A stretch of 64,000 nucleotides of DNA from Bacteroidales bacterium (GCA_014800735.1 JAAVFP010000001.1:1-64000); one strand, 5' to 3'; positions 7,624 to 17,318 are shown, counted from the first letter of the stretch. Notes: a model not told the origin generated them from the letters alone. Translations and numbers: made by a program.

Positions 7624-9393
7624 ATGCTTAAACGTTTCTTTATAACCGTGCTCGGCACAATGGCCGGCATCTGGATTTCGATTGTTGTAGTGATGTTCGG
7701 CGGCCTGCTGCTGGCCGGTGCCATGCTTGCCAAGGGTGGCAACGACAGCGCAGTGGAAGTCAAGAAAAAGTCGATTCTTTATTTTGACCTTGCAGGCGAG
7801 GTGACCGAGCGCTACCAACCCACGAGTTTCTTCGCTATGATTCAGAACCAGAGCAAGGGCGGTGGCCTGACGCTTGACGACATGGTGCACGCCCTCCAGG
7901 CAGCTGCCGACGATGATAAAATCGAAGGTCTTTACCTGGATTGCAACGGCGCTGCTGTGGGCACCGCTACGCTCGAGGAACTTCTGGAGGCCATCGGGCA
8001 CTTCAAGGAGTCCGGCAAATGGGTAGTGGCCTACGCCGACGGCTACTCGCAGGGCGACTATCTGCTGGCTTCAACAGCCGGACATCTGGTGCTAAACCCC
8101 ATGGGTAGCGTGGACATCCACGGTGTGGGTGCAACAACTCCTTTCTTCAAGGGCCTGCTGGATAAGCTCGGGGTGAAGATGCAGATTGTAAAGGTGGGCA
8201 CCTTCAAGAGCGCCGTTGAGCCTTATATCCTCGACAAGATGAGCGAGCCCGCACGCCTGCAGATGCAGCAGTACGTTGACTCCATCTGGAACTTTGCCGC
8301 CGGCACCATTGCTGCCAACCGCAAACTGAGCGAGGCCGACATCAAGGCGCTTGCCCCGCAGATGATTTCGGCGCGCATGGGCGAATTTTTCGTGGACAGC
8401 AAACTGGCCGATAAGCTCGAATACCGCCGTCAGATTGAGCTCTACCTCAAGGACCTCTGCGACCTGGACGAGGACGACGAGCTGCGCCTGGTGGCCCCCG
8501 CGGCCTATCTTGAATCGCGCGGCAACGTGTTCAACTCGCCTTCCTCGCGCAAGCACATCGCCGTTTACTATGCCGTTGGCGATATTGTTGACAGCGGCAA
8601 GGACGGCATCGTGGGCGAAACCGTGGTGAACGACATCGTTGACCTGGCCGACGACGAGAACGTGGAAGGTATGGTGCTCCGCGTGAACTCGCCCGGCGGT
8701 AGTGCTTTCGCTTCCGAGCAGATTTGGGAAGCTATCCAGTACTTCAAATCCAAGGATAAGCCCGTGTATGTTTCGATGGGCGACTATGCCGCTTCGGGCG
8801 GTTACTACATCAGCTGCGGTGCCGACAAGATTTTTGCTGACCGCACCACGCTCACCGGCTCAATCGGAGTGTTTGGCATGATTCCGGACCTCTCGGGCCT
8901 GATTACCGATAAATTCGGTATCAACTTCAGCACCGTGCAAACCAACCCCAATGCCGCCGGCATTTCGCTCACCGAGGGCATGACGCCCACTCAGTACGAG
9001 GCCATGCAGAAAAGCGTCGAGGACGTCTACGACCTTTTCACGGGCCGTGTTGCAGCAGGTCGCGGCATGAGCCAGGATTCGGTCAAGGCTATCGCCGAGG
9101 GCCGCGTGTGGACCGGTGGACGGGCCATCCAGCTCGGACTGGTGGACGAACTGGGCTCCTTGCAGGAAACTATCGCTGCTATGGCCGACGAACTTGACCT
9201 GGACACTGACCGCTATGTGCAGTATCCTCTCACCGAGCAGAAACTGTGGGAAAAGCTGATGCGCCAGAGCCAGCTGGATTTCGACATGGCCGCCGACCTG
9301 GATGCCGAAACCCTCCGCGCACTCCACTTTGTGAAGCAGCTCCGCGATGCCTCGCCCATCCAGGCACGCATGGAATACATCGAAGTCCGCTAA
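7624..9393 (+). CDS. sppA: signal peptide peptidase SppA, 67K type
   Basis: Membrane-bound serine protease that degrades cleaved signal peptides. 589 residues, the long form with two fused S49-type domains. The N-terminal membrane anchor spans about residues 5-33 (FFITVLGTMAGIWISIVVV). The Ser-Lys dyad is split between the halves: Lys near 194 in GTFKSAVEPY of domain 1, and Ser near 391 in DYAASGGYYIS of domain 2. NSPGGSAFASEQIW precedes the serine. First gene of a rightward run; lpxK begins 44 nt later. Start chosen as the ATG directly before the anchor. Confidence 0.95.
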   Translation: MLKRFFITVLGTMAGIWISIVVVMFGGLLLAGAMLAKGGNDSAVEVKKKSILYFDLAGEVTERYQPTSFFAMIQNQSKGGGLTLDDMVHALQAAADDDKIEGLYLDCNGAAVGTATLEELLEAIGHFKESGKWVVAYADGYSQGDYLLASTAGHLVLNPMGSVDIHGVGATTPFFKGLLDKLGVKMQIVKVGTFKSAVEPYILDKMSEPARLQMQQYVDSIWNFAAGTIAANRKLSEADIKALAPQMISARMGEFFVDSKLADKLEYRRQIELYLKDLCDLDEDDELRLVAPAAYLESRGNVFNSPSSRKHIAVYYAVGDIVDSGKDGIVGETVVNDIVDLADDENVEGMVLRVNSPGGSAFASEQIWEAIQYFKSKDKPVYVSMGDYAASGGYYISCGADKIFADRTTLTGSIGVFGMIPDLSGLITDKFGINFSTVQTNPNAAGISLTEGMTPTQYEAMQKSVEDVYDLFTGRVAAGRGMSQDSVKAIAEGRVWTGGRAIQLGLVDELGSLQETIAAMADELDLDTDRYVQYPLTEQKLWEKLMRQSQLDFDMAADLDAETLRALHFVKQLRDASPIQARMEYIEVR

Positions 9394-9436
9394 CAGCGTT
9401 TATATATTATAAGGTAATAGCGTTTCCTTACGCAAC

Positions 9437-10564
9437 ATGAAACAGCGCTCCCTATTCGCAAAAATGGTCCTGCTGCCGTGCTCCAAGCTCTACGGCATGG
9501 TCACTTTCATGCGCAATAAGTTTTTTGACTGGAGGTTGCTGAAGGAATCGGAGTTCAACGTGCCCATTATCACCGTGGGCAATATTTCGGTGGGCGGCAC
9601 GGGCAAAACTCCCCATGTGGAATATCTGGTGAGGGCGTTCAAGGACACCAACCGTGTGGCCGTGCTCAGCCGCGGCTATCGCCGCAAAACCAAGGGCTTC
9701 ATTATTGCCGGACGCCGCTCCACACCCTCCGACATCGGCGATGAGGCTTACCAGATGTACCACAAATTCCAGGGCGAAATCATCATGGCCGTGTGCGAGG
9801 ACCGCGTGTTCGGCATCAACGAGCTTATGCGCCTCGATCCCACCATCAACCTCATCATCCTTGACGATGCCTTCCAGCACCGCTATGTCAAACCGACAGT
9901 CTCGGTGCTGATATCGGAATACTCCAACCCCATTTTTGAGGATAAGATGCTTCCCTACGGGCGGCTGCGCGAGTCGGCTCGCGGAGTGAACCGTGCCGAC
10001 GTGCTTGTGGTGTCCAAGTGTCCGCCAAATATGCGCCCGCTGGACTACCGCCAGGTGAAAAACGAGTACGACCTCTTCCCTTCGCAGCACCTCTACTTTT
10101 CGCGCTACGCCTACCAGCACCTGCAACCGGTGTTCCCGGATGTTGCAACAGCCGTGCCTTATCTGGACTGGCTCACCGAGGCCGACAGCATCCTGGTGGT
10201 TGCCGGTATAGGCAATCCCAAGCCCTTCGTGCGCTACATCAAGCGTTTTGCTCCCAGGGTGAAGGTTGATGTTTATCCGGACCATCATGCCTATACCAAG
10301 AAGGACTTCGAGCACATCCTGGCGCGCTACAACAGCCTCAAGGGTCAGCAGCGCCTGATTGTGACCACCGAGAAGGATGCCGTGCGCATTGCCGCCAACC
10401 CCTACTACAACTTCGAGTTGCGGCAGCACACTTTCTACCTGCCAATCGAGGTCACCTTCGACGAATTCGAAAACGGCGGTATCCCCCTGGAGGACTCCAT
10501 CCGCAAGCTCATCAAGGAGCGCACTCAGGTCACCGATTTTTCGTCCTATCAAGGTTCGGTCTGA
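9437..10564 (+). CDS. lpxK: tetraacyldisaccharide 4'-kinase
   Basis: Phosphorylates the 4' position of the lipid A disaccharide at the inner face of the cytoplasmic membrane. 375 residues. The P-loop region TVGNISVGGTGKTP lies near residues 46-60. LDDAFQHRYV, the conserved DDGFQH-like motif, follows near 145, and VVTTEKDAVRI near 305. An N-terminal hydrophobic stretch serves for membrane association. Sits 44 nt after sppA; the gap shows no terminator, so co-transcription is likely. With kdsA at 28.9 kb the window carries two LPS-core/lipid A genes in separate operons. Confidence 0.94.
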   Translation: MKQRSLFAKMVLLPCSKLYGMVTFMRNKFFDWRLLKESEFNVPIITVGNISVGGTGKTPHVEYLVRAFKDTNRVAVLSRGYRRKTKGFIIAGRRSTPSDIGDEAYQMYHKFQGEIIMAVCEDRVFGINELMRLDPTINLIILDDAFQHRYVKPTVSVLISEYSNPIFEDKMLPYGRLRESARGVNRADVLVVSKCPPNMRPLDYRQVKNEYDLFPSQHLYFSRYAYQHLQPVFPDVATAVPYLDWLTEADSILVVAGIGNPKPFVRYIKRFAPRVKVDVYPDHHAYTKKDFEHILARYNSLKGQQRLIVTTEKDAVRIAANPYYNFELRQHTFYLPIEVTFDEFENGGIPLEDSIRKLIKERTQVTDFSSYQGSV

Positions 10565-10622
10565 ACCGCGCAGCTCCCCGAGCGTTAATCACATAAGTAA
10601 CATAAAAAACACTACATAATTT

Positions 10623-11438
10623 ATGCTCGAAAAAATCAAAGAGACCGCCAACTATCTGCGCACCCGCATCGGCGGCGAAATGCCTAAGACAGCCATCATC
10701 CTCGGAACGGGCCTCGGCTCGCTCGTTGACCATATCGACAATAAGACCGTCGTGCCTTATGCCGAAATCCCCAACTTCCCCGTCAGCACCGTGCAGGGCC
10801 ACAGCGGCAACCTGATTTTCGGCACCATGGGCGGCAAACCCGTCATTGCCATGCAGGGCCGTTTCCACTACTATGAGGGCTACGACATGAAAACAGTCAC
10901 CTTCCCCGTGCGCGTGTTCAAGGCGCTGGGTGTCGACACCCTGTTTGTGAGCAATGCAGCCGGTGGCATGAACAAGGAGTTCGTCGTGGGCGATGTGATG
11001 GTAATCACCGACCACATCAACCTCTTCCCTGAGAACCCTCTGCGAGGCAAGAACTACGAGGAGCTCGGCCCCCGCTTCCCGGCAATGACCGAACCTTACG
11101 ATAAAAAACTCATTGCTCTTGCCGACGCGGTAGCCGCCGAAAAGGGCCTGCGCCTGATGCACGGCGTGTACGTCGGCACCACCGGTCCCACCTTCGAAAC
11201 TCCGGCTGAATACGAATACTTCCGTGTGATTGGCGGCGACGCCGTGGGCATGTCCACTGTGCCTGAGGTCATCGTGGCGCGTCACGGCGATATGCGTGTG
11301 TTCGGCATCTCCGTGATCACCGACCTTGGCGGCAAGGATATCACCGACGTTCCCTCGCACGAGGAAGTACAGCAGGCAGCCCTCAAGGCTCAGCCCACTG
11401 TGGAGGCTATCGTCAAGGAAATGGTTGTTCGTTGCTAA
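10623..11438 (+). CDS. punA: purine nucleoside phosphorylase
   Basis: Cleaves purine nucleosides with phosphate to base and ribose-1-phosphate (salvage). 271 residues, trimeric PNP (class II) family. Signatures: AIILGTGLGSLVDH near residue 24, VSTVQGHSGNLIFG, MQGRFHYYEGYD (phosphate/ribose binding) near 80, VSNAAGGMN near 115, and GPTFETPAEYEYF near 190. It follows lpxK by 58 nt and precedes thiL by 12 nt, in the same direction. A nucleoside permease gene lies at 30.5 kb in another operon. Confidence 0.94.
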   Translation: MLEKIKETANYLRTRIGGEMPKTAIILGTGLGSLVDHIDNKTVVPYAEIPNFPVSTVQGHSGNLIFGTMGGKPVIAMQGRFHYYEGYDMKTVTFPVRVFKALGVDTLFVSNAAGGMNKEFVVGDVMVITDHINLFPENPLRGKNYEELGPRFPAMTEPYDKKLIALADAVAAEKGLRLMHGVYVGTTGPTFETPAEYEYFRVIGGDAVGMSTVPEVIVARHGDMRVFGISVITDLGGKDITDVPSHEEVQQAALKAQPTVEAIVKEMVVRC

Positions 11439-11450
11439 TGCCCAGCCCCT

Positions 11451-12500
11451 ATGGAAGATAAACAGACTGAAATTTCGCAGCTCGGCGAGTTCGGCCTTAT
11501 TGACCGTCTCACCAAGGAGTTGCCGCGGGTCAATGAATCCACTGTCTACGCCGTGGGCGACGATGCCGCCGTGCTCAGTTTTCCGGCCGACAGCGAAGTG
11601 CTCGTCACCACCGATATGCTGCTCGAGAATGTTCACTTCGACCTCACCTATGTGCCCCTGATGCACCTGGGCTACAAGGCTGCCGTGGTCAATTTCTCGG
11701 ACATCTATGCCATGAACGGCACACCGAAACAAATCACAGTGTCGCTCGGCATTTCGCGCCGCTTCACCGTGGAACATATCGAGGCGCTTTATGCCGGCAT
11801 CCGCCGCGCTTGCGAAATCTATGGCGTGGACATCATCGGCGGCGACACCTGCTCGTCGCATCAGGGACTCGTCATTTCCATCACCTGCATCGGCGAGGCA
11901 CCCAAGGGCACGGCAGTGAAACGCAGCGGAGCCAAGGACACCGACCTTATCTGTGTGAGCGGCGACCTGGGCGCCGCCTACATGGGCCTCCAGCTCCTGG
12001 AGCGCGAAAAGATTGCCTCGGCCGGACAGAAGGACTTCCAGCCCGACTTTTCCGGCAAGGAGTACATCATCGAGCGTCAGCTGAAGCCCGAAGCCCGCAA
12101 GGACATCATCGAAGCGCTTGCCCGCGAGGGCGTGCGCCCTACGGCTATGATGGACGTTAGCGACGGCCTTTCGTCCGAGCTCATCCACATCTGCAAGCAG
12201 AGCGACACCGGCTGCCGCGTCTACGAGGACCGTATTCCCATCGACTACCAGACAGCCGTTATGGCCGAAGAACTCAACATGAACCTGGTGACAGCCGCCC
12301 TCAACGGCGGAGAGGACTACGAGCTGCTTTTCACAGTGCCCCTCACCGATCACGACAAAGTAGAGAAAATCGAGGGCGTCAAAATCATAGGATATATCAC
12401 AAAGCCCGAACTGGGTTGCGCACTCGTCACCCGCGACGGCGGCGAAATCCCCCTGAAAGCTCAGGGATGGAACCCGCTTGCTGACCAAAACCAGGACTAA
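11451..12500 (+). CDS. thiL: thiamine-monophosphate kinase
   Basis: Phosphorylates thiamine monophosphate to the active cofactor thiamine diphosphate. 349 residues, PurM/ThiL fold. FGLIDRLTKELP at the N-terminus, VGDDAAVLSF near residue 36, VTTDMLLENVHFDL near 55, GGDTCSS near 128, MMDVSDGLSSEL near 232 and GGEDYELLFTV near 287 are all conserved ThiL motifs. The stop codon overlaps the next gene's ATG by one base (TAATG), so the two are translationally coupled. Confidence 0.95.
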   Translation: MEDKQTEISQLGEFGLIDRLTKELPRVNESTVYAVGDDAAVLSFPADSEVLVTTDMLLENVHFDLTYVPLMHLGYKAAVVNFSDIYAMNGTPKQITVSLGISRRFTVEHIEALYAGIRRACEIYGVDIIGGDTCSSHQGLVISITCIGEAPKGTAVKRSGAKDTDLICVSGDLGAAYMGLQLLEREKIASAGQKDFQPDFSGKEYIIERQLKPEARKDIIEALAREGVRPTAMMDVSDGLSSELIHICKQSDTGCRVYEDRIPIDYQTAVMAEELNMNLVTAALNGGEDYELLFTVPLTDHDKVEKIEGVKIIGYITKPELGCALVTRDGGEIPLKAQGWNPLADQNQD

Positions 12501-13936
12501 TGGCAAAGAACAAGAAGAAAAAGAAGCAGCCGTCGGCTGCCACAAGCACCAGCGGTTCGCCCGAGCGCTACATCCGCCAGGCTGCGCGCAAGCTGCCTAT
12601 ATATAAATGTTACATCAGTCCCGACTGGCGCGAGGCCGGCGAGGCTCATGTGATTGTGTCGCGCATCAATCAGCGCGGCGACATTGTGGCAGCATCCTAC
12701 CTCGTTGACCTGTTCTGCCTCGGCGTGAAGCAGACCTACTGGAACATCGTCGATGAAAAGGACCTGCAGCAGTTCGTGGGCGATAGCGACCAATTCGTGG
12801 AAATATCATATCCCGAAGTCCACAACCTCATCCTCGGTGCCATCGAGTTTGCCGAGGAAGCCGGAATTGAACCCGCCGCCGACTTTGCACTCACGCAGTA
12901 CGTCCTTTCCGAGGACACGGACGATATTGAGCTTATCGAGTACGAATACGGCTATCAAGGCAAGCACCATCTGGTTATCGGCGAGGACGGTGCCGAGCGT
13001 AAATTCCTGTCAGTGCTTGAAAAAAATCTCGGCGATAACTACACCTTCTCCGATTTCTCCGGCGAATATGATGAAGAAGAGGAAGCCTCCGACGAAGATT
13101 ACGACTACGAAGGCTACCCCGAACTCCCGCATCACTATGATTATCCCGAGTACCCCGCCGAGCCGGCTGTGAAGAACCCCTTCCTGCTCGACATCCTCTA
13201 TAATCCTGACGCCGCCGTGCTTGAGATGGCCGACATTGACAAGATAATGGCCCTCCCTTACGACGAGCTCTGCGCCGACATCGACACCATCGTTCGCTAC
13301 GAAATCGGACGCACATACCAGGCCATAGCCGACGGTCAGGGCGCCGATATTGACTTCTACCATGTGCTCCGCCACTGTCTGGCAATCATCATTGCTACAG
13401 GGCAGCCCGAGAACTTCGCCACCGTGCGCGAGCTCGTGCGCCAGTCCGACGAATTTGTTGAGGAGCAGCTCGGCTACGAGCAGGATAGTCTGCTGCCCGA
13501 AGCGCTCTACCGCACCTGCGGCAACGACCTGACGAAGCTCGAGGATCTGCTCTACGAGCACGGCATGACTCCGTTCTCGATCGACCTCGTGCTGCGTGCC
13601 TTAGGCCTTGTTTACCACTACAGCCCCGACAGGAGCTACGAGGTGCAGGAAATACTGCGTCGCCTGCTGGTGAACATGGTGGACCGTCTGCCCGAAACCG
13701 ACCGCTGCAACCCCCTGATGGCAGGGTTCGTGCTTGAGTTAGTTTCTGGTCTGCATATGACCGAACTCCTGGATGAAGTGAAAGCTGTTCTGGCCACCGG
13801 TTACGTCGATGCCGACGTCATCGGAACCCCCGCCGACTACCTGGCCTCCTTCGGCACCCGCACGCCCGACATCCCCGAGGACAACCCCAACATCTACGAC
13901 TACTACACCGACCTCCGCCAGCACCTCAACTCCTGA
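12500..13936 (+). CDS. acidic protein of unknown function coupled to thiL
   Basis: 478 residues, cytoplasmic by appearance (no signal peptide or membrane helix). The N-terminus is a basic patch (MAKNKKKKKQPSA). A first domain (about 28-180) contains KLPIYKCYISPDWREAG and YLVDLFCLGVKQTYW. A very acidic Asp/Glu/Tyr-rich linker (about 190-225) follows. A second helical domain (about 225-470) has repeat-like helices resembling an alpha-solenoid. The name of the family is not known to me; similar N-terminal segments occur in Bacteroidetes proteins of unknown role. Coupling to thiL by a one-base overlap suggests co-expression, not necessarily a shared pathway. Confidence 0.85.
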   Translation: MAKNKKKKKQPSAATSTSGSPERYIRQAARKLPIYKCYISPDWREAGEAHVIVSRINQRGDIVAASYLVDLFCLGVKQTYWNIVDEKDLQQFVGDSDQFVEISYPEVHNLILGAIEFAEEAGIEPAADFALTQYVLSEDTDDIELIEYEYGYQGKHHLVIGEDGAERKFLSVLEKNLGDNYTFSDFSGEYDEEEEASDEDYDYEGYPELPHHYDYPEYPAEPAVKNPFLLDILYNPDAAVLEMADIDKIMALPYDELCADIDTIVRYEIGRTYQAIADGQGADIDFYHVLRHCLAIIIATGQPENFATVRELVRQSDEFVEEQLGYEQDSLLPEALYRTCGNDLTKLEDLLYEHGMTPFSIDLVLRALGLVYHYSPDRSYEVQEILRRLLVNMVDRLPETDRCNPLMAGFVLELVSGLHMTELLDEVKAVLATGYVDADVIGTPADYLASFGTRTPDIPEDNPNIYDYYTDLRQHLNS

Positions 13937-14044
13937 CACCCAGGCGGAATTTTTACGGGACTTCTTTTCGGACCTGTCTGACTCTTAAAACGGGTAGGGC
14001 GGGTCCGGATTTTTTGCGGATGTGCCGGAGAACATCTGATTTTA

Positions 14045-14076
14045 TTTGTTGGGGTGGGATTTTTGAGCTATCTTTG
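14045..14076 (+). promoter_or_regulatory. promoter of the GH13 gene
   Basis: TTTG (14045-14048), a 20-nt spacer and TATCTTTG (14069-14076) match the Bacteroidetes consensus; start predicted near 14083, 34 nt before the chosen ATG. Confidence 0.75.
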
Positions 14077-14116
14077 TGGTGTTATTTCTAATATCTTAAT
14101 ATCATACTTTTTACCA

Positions 14117-15967
14117 ATGAAAACTTATCTTGCAGCCCTGGGTCTTGCGTCGGCTTTCTGCGCGCAGGCGGCTCTGACTGTTGACCGAGTTGAACCGCCC
14201 TACTGGTGGACGGGAATGAACAACGATACCGTTCAGGTGATGCTTGCCGGCCCCGGCATAGGCAGTACCACCGCTTCGGTTGATTATCCTGGCGTGAAAA
14301 TCGTTGAGGATGTTGAAGGTGTTACTGACAACTACAAAATTCTCTACCTCACTATTGCCGACAATGCCGCTCCGGGCAATGTGAAGCTGAACCTTAAGCC
14401 TGCCAAGGGCAAGGGCACGACGGTGGATTTCCCGCTGCACGCCCGCACATGGAAGGGCACGGACAATCCCGGCTTCGATGCTTCGGATGTGCTCTATCTG
14501 ATTATGCCTGACCGCTTTGCCGACGGTGATCCCTCCAACAACGATATCGACATGAAGTACAAATACCGCTACGACCGCACGAGCAACAATGCTCGCCATG
14601 GCGGCGATGTGGCCGGTATCCGCAAGAATCTCCCCTACATCGACTCGCTCGGTGTGACTGCCGTGTGGGTGAATCCTGTGCTCGAAAATGATATTCACGG
14701 CGGTTCGTACCACGGTTATTCGACCACCGATTATTATAACATTGACAAACGCTTCGGCACCAACGATGAGTGGCGCGAGTTTGTGGCCGATGCTCACAGC
14801 CGCGACATCAAGGTGGTGATGGACATGATTTTCAACCACTCGGGCAGCACCCATCCCTGGATGGACGATATGCCTATGGCAGATTGGTATAATCACCCTG
14901 ATGGCAATGTGATGACCAATCACCGCCTGGTGACTATCCACGACCCTTATGCAAGCGATAAGGATATGGACGAGGTTGTGAACGGATGGTTCACCCGCGG
15001 TATGCCCGACCTGAACCAGCGCAACCGCCACATGATGAACTACCTGATTCAAAACTCGATTTTCTGGATTGAGGATTCGCATATCGACGGCATCCGCATG
15101 GACACATATCCCTATGCCGACCTGAAGGAAATGGGCCGATGGATTGCTGAGGTGGAGCGCGAGTATCCCAATTTCAACATCGTGGGCGAGTGCTGGTATC
15201 CTCAAGAAAGCTCCGAGGCTTTCTGGCAGCGTAATAGTGCTGTCAACGGTGTGGACCCCAACCTCAAGACCGTGATGGACTTCAAGTATCCTCTCTCGGG
15301 CAAAAAAGCTTTCTTCGAAAAGACAGCTGACCGCAATGGTGGCTTCAACATCATCTATGACCATCTTGCTCAGGACTTCCTGTTCCCCAACACCGATTTC
15401 ATCCTCACCTTCCTCGATAACCACGATACCGATCGTTTCCTTGATTCGATTCCCGAGAATCTCGGCTCGTGGCGTCAGGCTATGGCTTTCCTGCTGACTT
15501 CGCGCGGTATTCCTCAGATTTACTATGGCACTGAAATTCTGATGAACGGCACCCGTGCCAATGGTGGCGACGGCAATGTGCGCAGAGATATGCCCGGCGG
15601 CTTCCCCGGCGACGAGGTGAGTGTGCTGGATTTCAGCGGCATGACCGACCAGCAGCGCGAAGCGTTCGACTATCTGAGCAAGCTGCTGCACTGGCGCAAG
15701 GGCAACGATATCATTGCAAAAGGCAAACTGAAGCACTTCATTCCCACCAAGGGCCAGTATGTCTATGAGCGTCGCTTGGGCGACCGCGCCGTGCAGGTAA
15801 TCCTCAACGGCACCGACGAGCCTCAGAACCTGATTGCTGAGCGTATCACCGAAATCCTGCCCACCGGCACCGTGCGCCGCGACGTGATCACCGGCAAGAA
15901 CGTGACCATCTCGCCCGAGCTCGTGCTTGAGCCTCGCGCAGTTCTGATTCTGGAGGATGTGAAGTAA
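14117..15967 (+). CDS. periplasmic GH13 alpha-amylase family enzyme (neopullulanase/cyclomaltodextrinase-like)
   Basis: Hydrolyses alpha-1,4 glucans or oligosaccharides. 616 residues from the ATG that begins a signal peptide (MKTYLAALGLASAFCAQA); a longer frame starts before the predicted transcript. After the signal comes a beta domain (about 20-115) opening VDRVEPPYWWTGM, typical of the cyclomaltodextrinase N-terminal domain. The barrel follows with LIMPDRFADGDPSNND, the nucleophile Asp near 328 in DGIRMDTYPY, the acid/base Glu near 357 in VGECWYP, and the third Asp near 434 in FLDNHDTDRF. A small C-terminal domain closes it. No lipobox cysteine, so periplasmic like SusA rather than surface SusG. 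Not in a sus-type locus here. Confidence 0.92.
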   Translation: MKTYLAALGLASAFCAQAALTVDRVEPPYWWTGMNNDTVQVMLAGPGIGSTTASVDYPGVKIVEDVEGVTDNYKILYLTIADNAAPGNVKLNLKPAKGKGTTVDFPLHARTWKGTDNPGFDASDVLYLIMPDRFADGDPSNNDIDMKYKYRYDRTSNNARHGGDVAGIRKNLPYIDSLGVTAVWVNPVLENDIHGGSYHGYSTTDYYNIDKRFGTNDEWREFVADAHSRDIKVVMDMIFNHSGSTHPWMDDMPMADWYNHPDGNVMTNHRLVTIHDPYASDKDMDEVVNGWFTRGMPDLNQRNRHMMNYLIQNSIFWIEDSHIDGIRMDTYPYADLKEMGRWIAEVEREYPNFNIVGECWYPQESSEAFWQRNSAVNGVDPNLKTVMDFKYPLSGKKAFFEKTADRNGGFNIIYDHLAQDFLFPNTDFILTFLDNHDTDRFLDSIPENLGSWRQAMAFLLTSRGIPQIYYGTEILMNGTRANGGDGNVRRDMPGGFPGDEVSVLDFSGMTDQQREAFDYLSKLLHWRKGNDIIAKGKLKHFIPTKGQYVYERRLGDRAVQVILNGTDEPQNLIAERITEILPTGTVRRDVITGKNVTISPELVLEPRAVLILEDVK

Positions 15968-15981
15968 GGGATTTGGAGTAT

Positions 15982-16053
15982 AAGGTCTTTAAGGTCTTTA
16001 GGGTCGTTAGGGTCCTTAAGGACTTTAAAGACCCTAAGGACCCTAACGACCCC
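15982..16053. repeat. eight degenerate 9-bp tandem units forming a hairpin
   Basis: Units on an exact 9-bp period: AAGGTCTTT twice, AGGGTCGTT, AGGGTCCTT, AAGGACTTT, AAAGACCCT, AAGGACCCT, AACGACCCC. The first four and last four are largely inverted complements: 16002-16018 and 16035-16051 are a perfect 17-bp inverted repeat. It starts 15 nt after the GH13 stop codon and precedes the terminator at 16073, so it ends up in the 3' UTR. Confidence 0.75.
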
Positions 16054-16072
16054 TAACAGCCTAAAGCAATAA

Positions 16073-16107
16073 CGGAGTGGAACGATTGAGTTCCACTCCG
16101 CTTTTTT
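16073..16107 (+). terminator. terminator of the GH13 gene
   Basis: Perfect 10-bp stem CGGAGTGGAA/TTCCACTCCG with an 8-nt loop, followed by CTTTTTT. It overlaps the last bases of the convergent methyltransferase gene. Confidence 0.9.
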
Positions 16108-17318
16108 CATGCCGGTTCGGTGAGAACCAGTAGTTTTTCATCGCGGGAGTCGGTCAGACCATATAGGCGTAGTGGGCCGGCATCGCGCACGCCCAGGCGC
16201 GCCCGGAGGGCATCGGCGCTCATTCCGAAGTTGCGCACGGCCACGTTGACGGCCGGATATTCGCGCGCAAAGCGCTTGATGACGCGCGAGGCATAGGGGA
16301 ATATTTTCACAACTCGCCAGCATGTGCCGGGGAAGTTGTCGATTTTCTCGGGCGAGTGAAACAGGCGAGTATTGGGCTGGAAAGTGCGCAGGCCGTAACG
16401 GTCGGCCACCAGGCGAAACGCTCCGGTTTTCATCAGGCACGGCGAAGGCTCGTAGATATAGTTTCCCTCGGCCAAAGGAGCCGTGGCAGGCATCTCGGCG
16501 TTGCGCTCGGCGTCGGCGGTGAAGGCAAAGGTTTCCGCTCCATCGGCCGTGAGTGTGACCGCCTCAATCATGGTAGAGTAGGGGGCTTCGGCCCCGAAGT
16601 CGATGAGCATCATCAGCTCCTTGCACTCCGTGGGCGTACCCACGGCCATCACCGAGAGCGGGGCAGGGGATAGCTCGCCGATAGTGTGGGTAATGTCGAG
16701 CATAGGCGAGGCCTTGATGACCAACAGACGGCATATCTGCTTCAGTTTGGGTAGCATGGCAACCACATCAGGCTCGCAGTCGGCCAGAGCGAACACGCGG
16801 CTGCCATCGGCCGCGCGGCGGGCAGGGTCAATAAATACTGCACCGAAGCGCCGTCCCTCGGCAATGCAGCGATCCACAAAATCGCGGCAGTCGCCGTTGA
16901 CTATTTCGAGATTTTCCACGTGCAGCCCGTCGGCGTTGAAGCGTAGAGCGTCCGTGAGCTCCTTGTTGCGCTCCACGGCCACGACACTTGAAGCGCGGGC
17001 AGCGAAGTGCAGTGCATCGATGCCCAGACCGGCAGTGAGGTCGGCCGCGGCCAGGCCTTCGGGCACCAGCGAGGCGTGATACCGGGCAAGGAGGTCGGAG
17101 GTCGATTGCTCGCCCGCCAGAGTGGAGGGGAAATAGAACTGCGGGAATGAGGCGAGTGTTTGCGCCAGCTTGGTGCCGAACTTGCGACGGCACTCAATCT
17201 GCACTATGGCGGCGGCAACATCCACACCCGGCACCTGCTTGCCGGCAAATTTCAGGCGCAGCCGCGCGGGGTCGTCGGCCATGTGTTGGTCAATCCAGTT
17301 GTAAAATTCTGTATTCAT
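16107..17318 (-). CDS. class I SAM-dependent methyltransferase with THUMP-like domain
   Basis: 403 residues from the ATG giving MNTEFYNWIDQHM; a longer frame would run through the pgk terminator. The Rossmann SAM motif ADLTAGLGIDALHFA lies near residue 94, the motif-II acid in VVAVERN near 114, VNGDCRDFV near 140, and AVFIDPARR near 160. The C-terminal domain (about 300-400) with NYIYEPSPCLMK matches the THUMP-like domain of this Bacteroidetes family. It probably modifies RNA, but the substrate is not established from sequence. Lies 96 nt after pgk, separated from it by a strong terminator. Confidence 0.82.
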   Translation of the reverse strand: MNTEFYNWIDQHMADDPARLRLKFAGKQVPGVDVAAAIVQIECRRKFGTKLAQTLASFPQFYFPSTLAGEQSTSDLLARYHASLVPEGLAAADLTAGLGIDALHFAARASSVVAVERNKELTDALRFNADGLHVENLEIVNGDCRDFVDRCIAEGRRFGAVFIDPARRAADGSRVFALADCEPDVVAMLPKLKQICRLLVIKASPMLDITHTIGELSPAPLSVMAVGTPTECKELMMLIDFGAEAPYSTMIEAVTLTADGAETFAFTADAERNAEMPATAPLAEGNYIYEPSPCLMKTGAFRLVADRYGLRTFQPNTRLFHSPEKIDNFPGTCWRVVKIFPYASRVIKRFAREYPAVNVAVRNFGMSADALRARLGVRDAGPLRLYGLTDSRDEKLLVLTEPA

